Shown piece by piece: positions 52,213-62,379 of a stretch of 64,000 bases of DNA. Source of the DNA: Devosia sp. LC5 (GTDB lineage: Bacteria; Pseudomonadota; Alphaproteobacteria; Rhizobiales; Devosiaceae); assembly GCF_000735585.1 (NCBI RefSeq), contig NZ_JNNO01000004.1, positions 1 to 64,000 on the forward strand. The letters are read 5' to 3'. Below the pieces are notes generated by a model. The model made no database searches and had not been told where the DNA came from. It saw nothing but the letters and a program-made list of their open reading frames with translations. The position numbers and the translations under genes were made by a program. Numbering within the stretch: position 1 is the stretch's first letter; every line of letters begins with the position of its first letter.

Positions 52213-53994
52213 ATGCGCGCCATCATCGTCATGTTCGACAGCCTCAACCGGCGCATGCTCCCGCCCTACGGCTACACCCAGGCCCACGCACCGAATTTCT
52301 CCCGGTTGGCGGCCCGCACGGCCACCTTTGATCGCTGCTATGCCGGCTCGATGCCCTGCATGCCGGCACGCCGCGAAATGCACACCGGCCGCTACAATTT
52401 CCTGCATCGCTCCTGGGGCCCGATCGAGCCCTTCGACGATTCCATGCCCGAAATTCTGGGTCGCAACGGCGTCTATACGCACCTCGTCACCGACCATCAG
52501 CATTATTGGGAAGATGGCGGCGCCACCTATCACAACCGATATTCAAGCTACGAGTTCTTCCGTGGCCAGGAGGGCGATCTCTGGAAGGGTGTGGTCGACA
52601 AGACAGACAACAAGCGCCTCAAGGACATCTTCTATCGCATGCACAATCAGGATGCGATCAACAGGACCTATCTCGAAGACGAGGAAGACCATCCGCAAAG
52701 CCTGACCTTCGATGCCGGCCTTGAATTCATCGAGACCAATGCGGCATCCGACAACTGGATGCTGCAGCTCGAAACCTTCGATCCGCACGAGCCTTTCTTC
52801 AGCTATGACCAATACCATAGGCTCTATCCCGAGAGCCTCATGGGCAATGGCGAGGATTTCGATTGGCCGCCTTATGCGCGGGTCACGGAGTCGGAAAACA
52901 CGGTCGAAAACGCCAAGCTGCGCTATCTCGCGCTGCTTTCCATGTGCGACGCCAATCTTGGCCGCGTTCTCGATCTCATGGACGAGAAGAACATGTGGCA
53001 GGATACCATGCTCATCGTCTGCACCGACCACGGCTATATGCTGGGCGAGCGCGGCTGGTGGGGCAAGTCGGTCATGCCCTGGTATGACGAGACCATCCAT
53101 ACGCCGTTCTTCGTTTGGGATCCGCGCGCCGGCGTCGCTGGCGAACGCCGTCAGGCGCTTGTGCAGACCATCGACATCGCGCCGACCCTGCTCAACTTCT
53201 TCGGAATCGAGCCGGCCAAGGACATGCTGGGCCAGCCGCTTGGGGATGCCGTGGCCAGCGACAAGCCAGTGCGCGAAGGCGGCCTGTTCGGCATTTTCGG
53301 CGGCCATGTCAGCGTCACCGACGGCCGCTACGTCTATATGCGCGCCTCCGCCGATGCGAAAAACCAGCCGCTCCTCGAACACACCCTGATGCCGACCCAC
53401 ATGCGGTCACGTTTCGAGCCCGCCGAGTTTGCCGGCGCCGAGCTTGTGCCCGGCTTTTCCTTTACCAAGGGCGCCCCCGTCATGCGTCTGCAAGGCTGGA
53501 CCATGCGCGGCCCCTCCGAATTCGGCACGCTGCTCTTTGATCTGGAAACCGATCCCGGCCAGACGACGCCGCTTCGTGACGCGGCGCTCGAACTGCGCAT
53601 GGCCGATCTTCTGGTGCGGCTCCTCCGCGAGAACGATGCGCCCCCGAGCCAGTATGAACGGCTCGGCCTGCCGGCGACTGGTCCGGTCAACGAAGCGCAC
53701 TTGCTCATCGAAAAACAGTGGGATCAGATTGAGCTCGGCCAGCGTCGCGGTCCGACCGTCGCCGACTTTTCACCAGATGCCGTTGTTGCGACGGTCAGTG
53801 TTAACAGTCTGCTAGCCGAAGACAGCACCAAGGCCATCATCGTCAACGCGCTTCCCGCCTTCGCCAAGGGGCACGTTGCGCCCATCTTCGACGACAAGAC
53901 GCTGCTCGAAATCGCCGGCATGCTGCCCGATCTCGACAAGGCCCGGCTCGATCAGATCGAGGCCTCGCTGCAAGCCGTCGTCCCCGCAGAATAG
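52213..53994 (+). CDS. Sulfatase 2
   Basis: A 593-residue type I sulfatase. The metal site begins with IIVMFDSLNRR, the formylglycine residue is Cys49 in CMPAR (CMPARREMHTGR) where Ala replaces the common Ser, which still fits the minimal CxPxR motif; later metal ligands include TDHGYMLGERGWWGK. No signal peptide, so cytoplasmic. The ATG at 52213 is chosen because the sulfatase fold starts there, 6 bases after the ATPase stop. Translated directly behind the importer genes, which links import and desulfation. Confidence 0.88.
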   Translation: MRAIIVMFDSLNRRMLPPYGYTQAHAPNFSRLAARTATFDRCYAGSMPCMPARREMHTGRYNFLHRSWGPIEPFDDSMPEILGRNGVYTHLVTDHQHYWEDGGATYHNRYSSYEFFRGQEGDLWKGVVDKTDNKRLKDIFYRMHNQDAINRTYLEDEEDHPQSLTFDAGLEFIETNAASDNWMLQLETFDPHEPFFSYDQYHRLYPESLMGNGEDFDWPPYARVTESENTVENAKLRYLALLSMCDANLGRVLDLMDEKNMWQDTMLIVCTDHGYMLGERGWWGKSVMPWYDETIHTPFFVWDPRAGVAGERRQALVQTIDIAPTLLNFFGIEPAKDMLGQPLGDAVASDKPVREGGLFGIFGGHVSVTDGRYVYMRASADAKNQPLLEHTLMPTHMRSRFEPAEFAGAELVPGFSFTKGAPVMRLQGWTMRGPSEFGTLLFDLETDPGQTTPLRDAALELRMADLLVRLLRENDAPPSQYERLGLPATGPVNEAHLLIEKQWDQIELGQRRGPTVADFSPDAVVATVSVNSLLAEDSTKAIIVNALPAFAKGHVAPIFDDKTLLEIAGMLPDLDKARLDQIEASLQAVVPAE

Positions 53995-54016
53995 CGATAT
54001 ATTTCAGGATCTTACT

Positions 54017-55561
54017 ATGCGCCCGAATATCATTTTCATCATGAGCGACGATCACGCAGCCCGGGCGATTTCCGCCTATGGCGCGGGCCTGAATTCGACG
54101 CCCAATCTCGATCGTCTCGCCAACGAAGGCATGCGCCACGACGCGACCTACGTCACCAATTCCATCTGTACCCCCAGCCGCGCCGCCATCCTCACCGGCA
54201 CCTATAATCACGTCAATTGCGTCACCACGCTCTATACCGAGATCGACAATCGTTTGCCCAATGTTGCCAAGCACTTACGCAAGGGCGGCTATCGCACCGG
54301 CATGTTCGGTAAGTGGCATATGGGCGAAGGCCCCGCACACAATCCGACCGGTTTCGACGAATGGGCTGTGGTGCCGGGGCAGGGGGATTACTGGGACCCG
54401 AAATTCATCTTCCCCGATGGCACCCGCCGCATTCCGGGCTACGCCACCGACATCATCACCGATCTCAGCCTTGAATTCATTGACAAATCGGCAGACCAAC
54501 CGTTCTTCCTGATGTGTCATCACAAGGCTCCGCACCGCAATTTCGAGCCGCACCCCAAGTATAACCACCTCTGGGCAGACCAAGACATCCCTCTGCCCGA
54601 GACCTTTGACGACGACTACTCCAACCGCGCCGCCGCAGCAGCAGCCGCCAAGATGCGTATCCGTTCGGATATGAACTACGAGGACCTGGGCCTCGTCACC
54701 CCCTCCGGTCCGGCCACCAAGGTCGGCCCGTTGATGCTCGATTTCATCTCCTGGATGCGCAAGGTTCCCGAACTGCAGCCGGGTGGGACGATCACCGTAA
54801 TCTGTTCTGAAACTGGCGAAAATTTCACCTTCGACGATCCGCAAAAGTTCGCCGAGTTCAAATACCAGCGCTACATGAAGCGCTACCTGCGCACCGTCCA
54901 GTCAATCGACGAAAACGTCGGCCGCCTGCTCGATCATCTCGACGACAGGGGGCTTTCGGACAACACGATCGTTATCTACACCTCGGACCAGGGCTTTTTC
55001 CTTGGTGAGCACGGCTGGTTCGACAAGCGCTTCATGTACGAGGAAAGCCTGCAGATGCCGTTCCTCGCGCGCTATCCTGCTGCAATCAAAGCAGGTTCTG
55101 TGAGCGCCGACATTTCCTGCAATGTCGATTTTGCTCCGACCTTCCTCGACTATGCCGGCCTGCCGATCCCCAGCTATATGCAGGGCCGTTCCATGCGTCC
55201 CGTCCTCGAGGGACAGACACCGGCGGATTGGGAGCAGCTCACCTATCACCGCTACTGGATGCACAACGACGACATCCACGAGGCCTGGGCTCACTACGGC
55301 GTCCGCGATGAGCGCTACAAGCTGATCTATTGGTACAATGACGACCTCGGCCAACGCGGCGCACGCCCCAATGGTGCCCCGCCTGAATGGGAGCTTTTCG
55401 ACTGTAACAAGGATCCGCACGAGCTGACCAATGTGGCACATGATCCTGCCTATGCCCCGGTGTTCAGAGATATGCTCGCCAAGCTCGACGCAAAAATGGC
55501 TGCAATTGGCGACACGCCCGAACACGATAGCGCTACCACTCTCGCAAGGTTTGCGGCGTGA
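54017..55561 (+). CDS. Sulfatase 3
   Basis: A 514-residue type I sulfatase: RPNIIFIMSDDH metal site, formylglycine residue Cys51 in CTPSR, KWHMGEG active-site lysine and histidine region, and TSDQGFFLGEHGWFDK second metal site. Overall layout is close to the arylsulfatase/choline-sulfatase-like groups; the substrate is not determined. No signal peptide. Separated by 22 bases from sulfatase 2 and overlapping the following short frame by 4 bases (GTGA). Confidence 0.9.
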   Translation: MRPNIIFIMSDDHAARAISAYGAGLNSTPNLDRLANEGMRHDATYVTNSICTPSRAAILTGTYNHVNCVTTLYTEIDNRLPNVAKHLRKGGYRTGMFGKWHMGEGPAHNPTGFDEWAVVPGQGDYWDPKFIFPDGTRRIPGYATDIITDLSLEFIDKSADQPFFLMCHHKAPHRNFEPHPKYNHLWADQDIPLPETFDDDYSNRAAAAAAAKMRIRSDMNYEDLGLVTPSGPATKVGPLMLDFISWMRKVPELQPGGTITVICSETGENFTFDDPQKFAEFKYQRYMKRYLRTVQSIDENVGRLLDHLDDRGLSDNTIVIYTSDQGFFLGEHGWFDKRFMYEESLQMPFLARYPAAIKAGSVSADISCNVDFAPTFLDYAGLPIPSYMQGRSMRPVLEGQTPADWEQLTYHRYWMHNDDIHEAWAHYGVRDERYKLIYWYNDDLGQRGARPNGAPPEWELFDCNKDPHELTNVAHDPAYAPVFRDMLAKLDAKMAAIGDTPEHDSATTLARFAA

Positions 55562-55683
55562 CCGGGATGACTGAAATGACCAGGACCATCGCCGAGCTTC
55601 TCGACATTACGAGGCCGGAAGAGCGGGTTTCCTTGCTCTCGGGCAGAAGGCGGCGCTCCATCGAAGTCGAGCCGCGCCCATGA
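55558..55683 (+). CDS. Possible 41-residue coupled protein between sulfatase 3 and the formylglycine enzyme
   Basis: A short frame beginning at a GTG that overlaps the sulfatase 3 stop (GTGA) and ending in an ATGA overlap with the formylglycine-enzyme start. Such double overlap is typical of real operon members. The peptide has a hydrophobic stretch (TIAELLDI) and a basic run of four Arg (RRRR). An in-frame ATG at 55567 is an alternative start. No family recognised. Confidence 0.45.
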   Translation: MTGMTEMTRTIAELLDITRPEERVSLLSGRRRRSIEVEPRP

Positions 55684-56618
55684 GCAGCTGCTGCGGGTCA
55701 TCGCGGGCAGCCTTGGCTGGGCTCGACCTGGCTGCACCCGCCACACCTGCGCCGCAAACGCAGGGCGGCTCGCCCCAGGGGATGATCCGTGTCGTTGGCG
55801 GCAAGAGTTTTGTTGGCACCAACACGCCGGAAATTCCTCAGGATGGCGAAGGGCCGGAAAGAGAGGTGGTGCTCGCGGACTTCGGCCTTGAGGCTGGCAC
55901 CGTGACGGTCGAACGCTTTGCTGCCTTCGTGGCCGCTACCGGCTACGTCACCGAGGCCGAGCGCTTTGGCTGGTCGTCCGTGTTCTTCGGCGACGAGAAG
56001 CATCTGGCCGAGGCAAGGGCGATCGGATCCGGCCTGCCATGGTGGCACAGCGTCAACGAAGCCACGTGGCGGCAGCCTGAAGGGCCTGGTAGTTCCATCG
56101 ACGATCGGCTTGATCATCCGGTGACACAGGTCTCTTGGACGGATGCAAACGCCTTCGCGGCATGGGTTGGCGGGCGCCTACCAACAGAGGCCGAGTGGGA
56201 GCATGCAGCTCGAGGCGGTGCCGTGCGCCGTCGCTTCCCCTGGGGCGAAGCCGAGCCGGCGGACGACGCGATCTATGCCAATATCTGGCAGGGCCACTTT
56301 CCGGACCAGAATACCGCTCGTGACGGCTTTGAACGTACCGCCCCGGCGCGCAGTTTCGAACCCAATCCCCTCGGTTTTTACAGCATGTCCGGCAATGTCT
56401 GGGAGTGGACGCGCGACCCCTTCCGCGTTCGTTCGCTTGCCAGACAAGCGCGGCTCCGCAATGCCCAGGCACTGGCCCATTCGGAAAAGGTGCTGAAGGG
56501 CGGCTCGTTCCTCTGCCACATCTCCTACTGTTATCGCTATCGCATTGCTGCGCGCATGGCCCTTTCGCCAGACAGTGCCGCAAGCAATGCCGGTTTCCGG
56601 GTCGCTTACGACCTCTAG
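55680..56618 (+). CDS. Formylglycine-generating enzyme (sulfatase-activating, SUMF1/FGE family)
   Basis: A 312-residue enzyme that oxidises the sulfatase cysteine in CxPxR to formylglycine. The FGE fold is evident (FEVTVERFAAFV-like start, FGWSSVFFGDE, HPVTQVSWTDANAFAAWVGGRLPTEAEWE quoted in part as VSWTDANAFAAW, NPLGFYSMSGNVWEWT). The active-site pair Cys279 and Cys284 sits in GGSFLCHISYCYRYR, the CxxxxC copper-binding site of the aerobic enzyme. No signal peptide, matching its cytoplasmic substrates, the three sulfatases of the island. Confidence 0.93.
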   Translation: MSSCCGSSRAALAGLDLAAPATPAPQTQGGSPQGMIRVVGGKSFVGTNTPEIPQDGEGPEREVVLADFGLEAGTVTVERFAAFVAATGYVTEAERFGWSSVFFGDEKHLAEARAIGSGLPWWHSVNEATWRQPEGPGSSIDDRLDHPVTQVSWTDANAFAAWVGGRLPTEAEWEHAARGGAVRRRFPWGEAEPADDAIYANIWQGHFPDQNTARDGFERTAPARSFEPNPLGFYSMSGNVWEWTRDPFRVRSLARQARLRNAQALAHSEKVLKGGSFLCHISYCYRYRIAARMALSPDSAASNAGFRVAYDL

Positions 56619-56673
56619 ACATCTGCTGGTCGAGCCGTTCGGCTTGGGCTCCATTCTGTTCGCGGCGCCACAA

Positions 56674-57603
56674 ATGCCCATTTATCTGCCCATAGCCGAA
56701 CTCTCCGTCGACGTATTCTTCCTCCTCGGGATCGGTGCGGCCATCGGTTTCATCTCGGGCATTTTCGGCGTGGGTGGCGGCTTCCTGCTGACGCCCATGC
56801 TGCTTTTCACCGGCGTCCCGGCGCCGGTCGCGGTAGCCTCAGTCACGGCGCAGGTCGTTGCCTCGTCCACATCCGGGGCGCTGTCCTATTTTCGGCGCGG
56901 CGCCATGGATGAAAAGATGGGGGTCTTCCTGGTTTTCGGCGGCGTCTTCGGCTCGGCCCTGGGCGTTTGGATCTTTGGCCTGCTCAGTGCCATGGGCCAA
57001 CTCGATCTCTTCTTGTCGCTTGGCTATCTTCTGCTGCTCGGTTCTGTCGGCACGCTGATGTTCATCGAATCCCTGCGCACGTTGCTCAGGCGCGACCGGG
57101 AAAAGCCTGCGGTGCGCCGCCTGCCAGGGCAGATTCCCTGGGTGCAGCGCCTGCCGCTTCGCACCCGCTTTCGCAAGTCGCAGCTCTATATTTCTGTCTT
57201 GCCTGTTGTGCTGATCGGCTTCGTCATCGGCATCGTCGGGGCGCTGCTTGGCATTGGTGGCGGCTTCGTCCTTGTGCCGGCGCTGGTCTATATTCTCCGC
57301 GTGCCCGGCAAGGTAGTGGTGGGCACATCGCTACTCCATCTGCTCGCGGTCATGGCCGTGACCTGCTTTCTGCACGCGGTCCAGACGCAGTCGGTCGATA
57401 CCATACTGGCTTTCTGCCTCATGGTGGGCAGCGTCGCCGGCGCACAGTTTGGCGCTTCCGCCGGTCAGCATCTGCCTGGCGAACGGTTGCGCATTCTCCT
57501 GGCGCTATTGATCCTTGCCATCGCCATTCGCTTCGCGCTCGGCATCGTCATCTGGCCGGAGGACCCATTCACGCTCACCAAGCTCGGCTTTGGGCAATCG
57601 TGA
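56674..57603 (+). CDS. TauE/SafE (TSUP)-family sulfur-oxyanion or sulfonate exporter
   Basis: A 309-residue membrane protein of about eight spans in two similar halves, with the family glycine-rich segments GFISGIFGVGGGFLLTPMLL and GIVGALLGIGGGFVLVPALV. TSUP proteins are thought to move sulfite, sulfoacetate or related anions, commonly outward. Located behind the sulfatases, it may remove sulfur anion made by desulfation or handle the remaining sulfonate (inference). The ATG at 56674 gives the typical MPIYLPIAELSV start; TGATG links it to the next gene. Confidence 0.85.
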   Translation: MPIYLPIAELSVDVFFLLGIGAAIGFISGIFGVGGGFLLTPMLLFTGVPAPVAVASVTAQVVASSTSGALSYFRRGAMDEKMGVFLVFGGVFGSALGVWIFGLLSAMGQLDLFLSLGYLLLLGSVGTLMFIESLRTLLRRDREKPAVRRLPGQIPWVQRLPLRTRFRKSQLYISVLPVVLIGFVIGIVGALLGIGGGFVLVPALVYILRVPGKVVVGTSLLHLLAVMAVTCFLHAVQTQSVDTILAFCLMVGSVAGAQFGASAGQHLPGERLRILLALLILAIAIRFALGIVIWPEDPFTLTKLGFGQS

Positions 57604-58355
57604 TGCGGCGTCTCCTCGCGATTGTAGCCATTATCGTGCTTTCCTTCGCTCCCGCCGCTGCCCAGGACGAGGTAAATGTCGTCTTCGTCAACTCCGACCC
57701 TGTAGTGGCAGTGCATTCCAATTTCCGGGGGCAGACCGTCACGCTCTTCGGCAGCATCGAACCTGGCCAAGGGGCGCCCGAGGGACCTTATTCCGTGGTT
57801 GTTCTCGTGCAGGGACCATCGTCGGACTGGGTAGTGCGCGAGAAGGGGCGACAGGGTGGTCTCGTGCTCAACAAAGCCGCTGCGCGCTACGCCCAGGCGC
57901 CGAGCTACTACGCCGTCCTGTCGTCCAGCCCGCTGTCCCAGATCGCTCCTCCTGAAGTCGTCGACAGGCAACGCCTCAGTTTTGCGGGGCTCGCCGCTTT
58001 GACCCGGCAGGGCGATGACCTGGCCAGCCTTGATCCTGAGTTTGTCCGTCTGATGCGCTCGGCCGGCAATTTCATCGAGGCAGAGCGGGGCGTCGTTATG
58101 CATTCCCCGACCACTTTCTCGGCTCGCGTTCCCATCGATTCAAATGCCGTGAACGGTCTCTACCTCGCGCGCGCCCTGATCATTGCCGACGGCAAGGTCA
58201 TCGGCGAGACAACCACGCGCTTCACGGTGAGAACCCAGGATTTTGAACGCTATGTCGCCAACCTCGCGACATCCAATCCGCCCCTCTACGGGCTGGCGAC
58301 AATCCTGCTCGCACTAGGCACAGGCTGGCTCGGCGGAATGCTCTTCAAGCGCTAG
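57603..58355 (+). CDS. TIGR02186-like alphaproteobacterial membrane protein
   Basis: A 250-residue protein with a signal peptide (about 19 residues), an extracytoplasmic beta-rich region (NSDPVVAVHSNFRGQTVTLFGSI) and a single C-terminal membrane span (LYGLATILLALGTGWLGGMLF). This matches the TIGR02186/putative transmembrane family of unknown function that in alphaproteobacteria commonly follows a TSUP gene. The overlap TGATG shows coupling, so it is probably a partner of the exporter. Confidence 0.8.
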   Translation: MRRLLAIVAIIVLSFAPAAAQDEVNVVFVNSDPVVAVHSNFRGQTVTLFGSIEPGQGAPEGPYSVVVLVQGPSSDWVVREKGRQGGLVLNKAAARYAQAPSYYAVLSSSPLSQIAPPEVVDRQRLSFAGLAALTRQGDDLASLDPEFVRLMRSAGNFIEAERGVVMHSPTTFSARVPIDSNAVNGLYLARALIIADGKVIGETTTRFTVRTQDFERYVANLATSNPPLYGLATILLALGTGWLGGMLFKR

Positions 58356-58469
58356 GATGCGCACTCTATCCGCTTGGTGGCGGGTAGCAACACGCTGTGT
58401 CCGCCCTTGGGGCTTCGGCGCTGAACCACGGTTGAACGCCGAGTGCTCGCACTCAGCCTTCACCCGGGA

Positions 58470-58816
58470 TTTAGTGGCTGATCCGCAGGAGGCCCCCGCC
58501 TACATCCACAAGCGCTTCGAGCGCGAAGTTGAACTGCGCATCATGGAGCAGCGCCCTGACGGCGTAACCCTTATCCGCCTGATCGACCGGGAGGCCGGCA
58601 CCCAGGAAGAGCGACTAGCGCGCCTTCAACATCAGCCTTCGCGAGGCCGAGGTTTTGCTCTGGCTGACGCACGGCAAATCCAACAAAGAAATCGCCGAAA
58701 TCCTCCAGCTCTCACCCCGCACCATCAACAAACACCTCGAACAGATTTTCGAGAAGCTCGGTATCGAAAACCGGACAGCGGCGGCGACGATGTCGGTGCG
58801 AGTATTGTGGGATTAG
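58470..58816 (+). pseudogene. Frameshifted remnant of a LuxR-family regulator
   Basis: A typical LuxR helix-turn-helix is legible in one frame (58622-58816: LREAEVLLWLTHGKSNKEIAEI, KHLEQIFEKLG, quoted in part) ending in a stop, while the preceding linker of the same protein type (KRFEREVELRIMEQRPDGVTLIRLIDRE) is in another frame. The two join only after a one-base shift near 58615, and a TAG at 58616 blocks the HTH frame. The receiver or sensor domain expected in front is absent. 58817-59079 holds no gene I can recognise. Confidence 0.7.
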
Positions 58817-59079
58817 GACCGCCGCCGGGCAATATGGTATCGATTTCGTATTGCCTGTGATTCACTGACCGTCCGCTTCCAGGAAGAATGAGCCGTGCCC
58901 TCAACGGCCGATTTGGGCGCATTGCGACCGACTGGGCTAGATCGGCACCTTTGCCAGACCGTCAAGCGAGGACGCGTGCTGAAGCCATCCCACGCTACGG
59001 CAATTACGAGCCTTAACAAGGCCGTAGCGTTGCTTCCCTGTACTCTACTCATAGCAATTGTGGAAAGGTCCGCCTCCAA

Positions 59080-60278
<1,199 letters not shown>

Positions 60279-60287
60279 CGTTTGTGA

Positions 60288-61160
60288 ATGGACACGACGA
60301 GCAATCTATTGGACTATCCGAACATGAAACCCATCCCGAGCTATGCCCTATATGGCGAAGCCAACACCAACCAGGAGCAGGATTGGCTGCATTGGGAAAC
60401 CATCCAGTCGCGCAGCCGGCTGCATGGCTATCGCATTGCGCCGCATCGGCATGAACAGTTCTTCCAGATCCTGCATCTGACCGGGGGCCGGGCCCAGGTA
60501 ACGATCGATGCGGTGCAGCATGAGCTCAAGGCGCCAGCGGTGGTCGTGGTGCCGGCGCTGACAGTGCATGCCTACCGCTTCAGCGACGACGTTGATGGCG
60601 TGGTTGTAACGTTGATGGAGCGAGATGTGCGGGCGGCGGGAGCCGGCGAGATGCCGGCGGCAGTGTTCGGTGGTTCAGCCGATGTCGGGGAAGCCATCGA
60701 TCGGCTGATTGCCGAGGCCGACCGGCCCGGTGCCGGGCACGGGGTGGCAATGCGGGCGCTGATTGCACTGCTGCTGGTGGCAATCGGGCGGGCACGGCAT
60801 GCGTCTGTGATCGAGGAAACCAGGGCGAGCAGCCGCAGCCTGCTGCATGCACGGGCCTATCGCTGGCTGGTCGACCAGCGGTTTCGCGAAACGCGACGGA
60901 TCGCCGACTATGCCGAGGCATTGGGCATCAGCCCTACGCATCTGAACCGGGTATGCCGGGAGGTGCTAGGTGCCTCCGCGCTACAGGTCATCGAGCGGCG
61001 CGTGGCACTGGAAGCGCGGCGGCAATTGCTGTTTTCCAGCCTGTCGGTCAAGCAGATCGGGGCGGAGCTGGGCTACGAGGACCCGGCCTATTTTTCGCGC
61101 GTACTGGTGCGCGTGCTGGGTATGGCGCCGGGGACCTACCGGGACCAAGCGCGCGGATAG
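60288..61160 (+). CDS. pobR: AraC-family regulator PobR
   Basis: Transcriptional activator of pobA in response to 4-hydroxybenzoate. 290 residues: cupin-like effector domain (RIAPHRHEQFFQILHLTGGRAQVTID) and C-terminal AraC DNA-binding domain with two helix-turn-helices (RRIADYAEALGISPTHLNRVCRE; SVKQIGAELGYEDPAYFSRVLV). The AraC type is that of PobR in pseudomonads and Azotobacter. The ATG at 60288 is favoured; ATG at 60324 is possible. Confidence 0.88.
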   Translation: MDTTSNLLDYPNMKPIPSYALYGEANTNQEQDWLHWETIQSRSRLHGYRIAPHRHEQFFQILHLTGGRAQVTIDAVQHELKAPAVVVVPALTVHAYRFSDDVDGVVVTLMERDVRAAGAGEMPAAVFGGSADVGEAIDRLIAEADRPGAGHGVAMRALIALLLVAIGRARHASVIEETRASSRSLLHARAYRWLVDQRFRETRRIADYAEALGISPTHLNRVCREVLGASALQVIERRVALEARRQLLFSSLSVKQIGAELGYEDPAYFSRVLVRVLGMAPGTYRDQARG

Positions 61161-61262
61161 CAGCTCGCTACAGCAATCGCCGCGGAGACTTTGCTCTCGC
61201 TGGGCACGCGCTGCTGGGCGCTCTGACAGGCGGCGAAGACATTGAGGCCCTAACGTTCCTCC

Positions 61263-61289
61263 TTGAAAAATGTATACAATAGGTATTTG
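61263..61289 (+). promoter_or_regulatory. Candidate vanA promoter and VanR operator
   Basis: TGTATACA (61271-61278) is a perfect palindrome with flanks AATGTATACAAT-like, close in form to GntR/FCD-type operators such as those of VanR. TTGAAA (61263-61268) in front could be the -35. It lies 52 bases before the vanA start, in a position to block transcription. Confidence 0.5.
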
Positions 61290-61329
61290 ATGATCTGCGA
61301 GATCAATCGCAGGGAAGAGGAGCCCGGTG

Positions 61330-62376
61330 ATGAACACGCAGACATTTCCGATGAACGCCTGGTACGCTGCCGCGTGGGATACTGAGGTTAAACGCGCTTT
61401 GCTGCCGCGCAAAATCTGCGGAAAACCTGTGGTTCTGTACCGAAAACAGGACGGAACGCCGGTCGCCTTGGCCGATGCCTGCTGGCATCGGCTATTGCCG
61501 CTGTCGATGGGTGAGCTCTACGGCGACAATGTTATTTGCGGTTATCACGGTCTGGAATACGACGACACCGGCCGGTGTGTATACATGCCATCGCAGGACA
61601 CCATCAATCCGTCGGCCTGTGTTGTGTCTTATCCGTTGATCGAAAAGCACCGCTTCATCTGGTTGTGGATGGGCGATCCGGCACTGGCGGACCCGGCCAA
61701 GGTGCCTGACCTGCACTGGAACGATGATCCGGAATGGGCGGCAGACGGCAAGCTGATCCACGCCAAATGCGACTATCGCCTGGTCATCGACAATCTGATG
61801 GATCTGACGCACGAGACCTATGTGCACGGCTCTTCCATCGGCAACCGCGCTGTCGCGGAAGCGCCGTTTACCGCCACCCATTCGGACACGACCGCAACTA
61901 TCACGCGGTGGATGAAAGATATCGACGCACCGCCATTCTGGCGCGGGCAATTGGGCAAATCAGGCAATGTCGATCGCTGGCAGATCATCAATTTCGAAGC
62001 GCCAGCCACCATCGCCATCGATGTCGGCGTCGCGCCCGCCGGCACCGGCGCGCCCGAGGGCGATCGCAGCCAGGGCGTCAACGGCTTCGTGCTCAACACG
62101 ATCACGCCAGAGACGGACAAGACTTGCCATTACTTCTGGGCCTTTGCCCGCAACTACAAGACGTCCGAACAGCGCCGCACGCACGAACTGCGTGAGGGCG
62201 TGGCAAGCATCTTCCGTGAGGATGAGCGGATACTGGAAGCGCAGCAGATCGCCATCGACAACAACCCCGACCATGTCATCTACAATCTCAATATCGATGC
62301 CGGCTCGATGTGGGCACGCAAGTTGATCGACGCGATGATCGCCGGCGAGCAGCAGCAAGCCATGGCGGCGGAATAG
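61330..62376 (+). CDS. vanA: Vanillate O-demethylase oxygenase component VanA (Rieske)
   Basis: Rieske non-haem iron oxygenase of 348 residues that demethylates vanillate to protocatechuate and formaldehyde. Rieske ligands Cys51-His53 and Cys70-His73 (ACWHRLLPLS, CGYHG). The mononuclear iron site is in DNLMDLTHETYVHGSSIG. Begins MNTQTFPMNAWYAAAW as in VanA. The ATG at 61330 is preferred to the GTG three bases before, with GAGGAG upstream. Electrons come from VanB, encoded after the regulator. Confidence 0.95.
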   Translation: MNTQTFPMNAWYAAAWDTEVKRALLPRKICGKPVVLYRKQDGTPVALADACWHRLLPLSMGELYGDNVICGYHGLEYDDTGRCVYMPSQDTINPSACVVSYPLIEKHRFIWLWMGDPALADPAKVPDLHWNDDPEWAADGKLIHAKCDYRLVIDNLMDLTHETYVHGSSIGNRAVAEAPFTATHSDTTATITRWMKDIDAPPFWRGQLGKSGNVDRWQIINFEAPATIAIDVGVAPAGTGAPEGDRSQGVNGFVLNTITPETDKTCHYFWAFARNYKTSEQRRTHELREGVASIFREDERILEAQQIAIDNNPDHVIYNLNIDAGSMWARKLIDAMIAGEQQQAMAAE

Positions 62377-62379
62377 GCC

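Noticed and set aside
58817-59079. Transposase remnant after the LuxR pseudogene
   Set aside because: No transposase motif readable in any frame.
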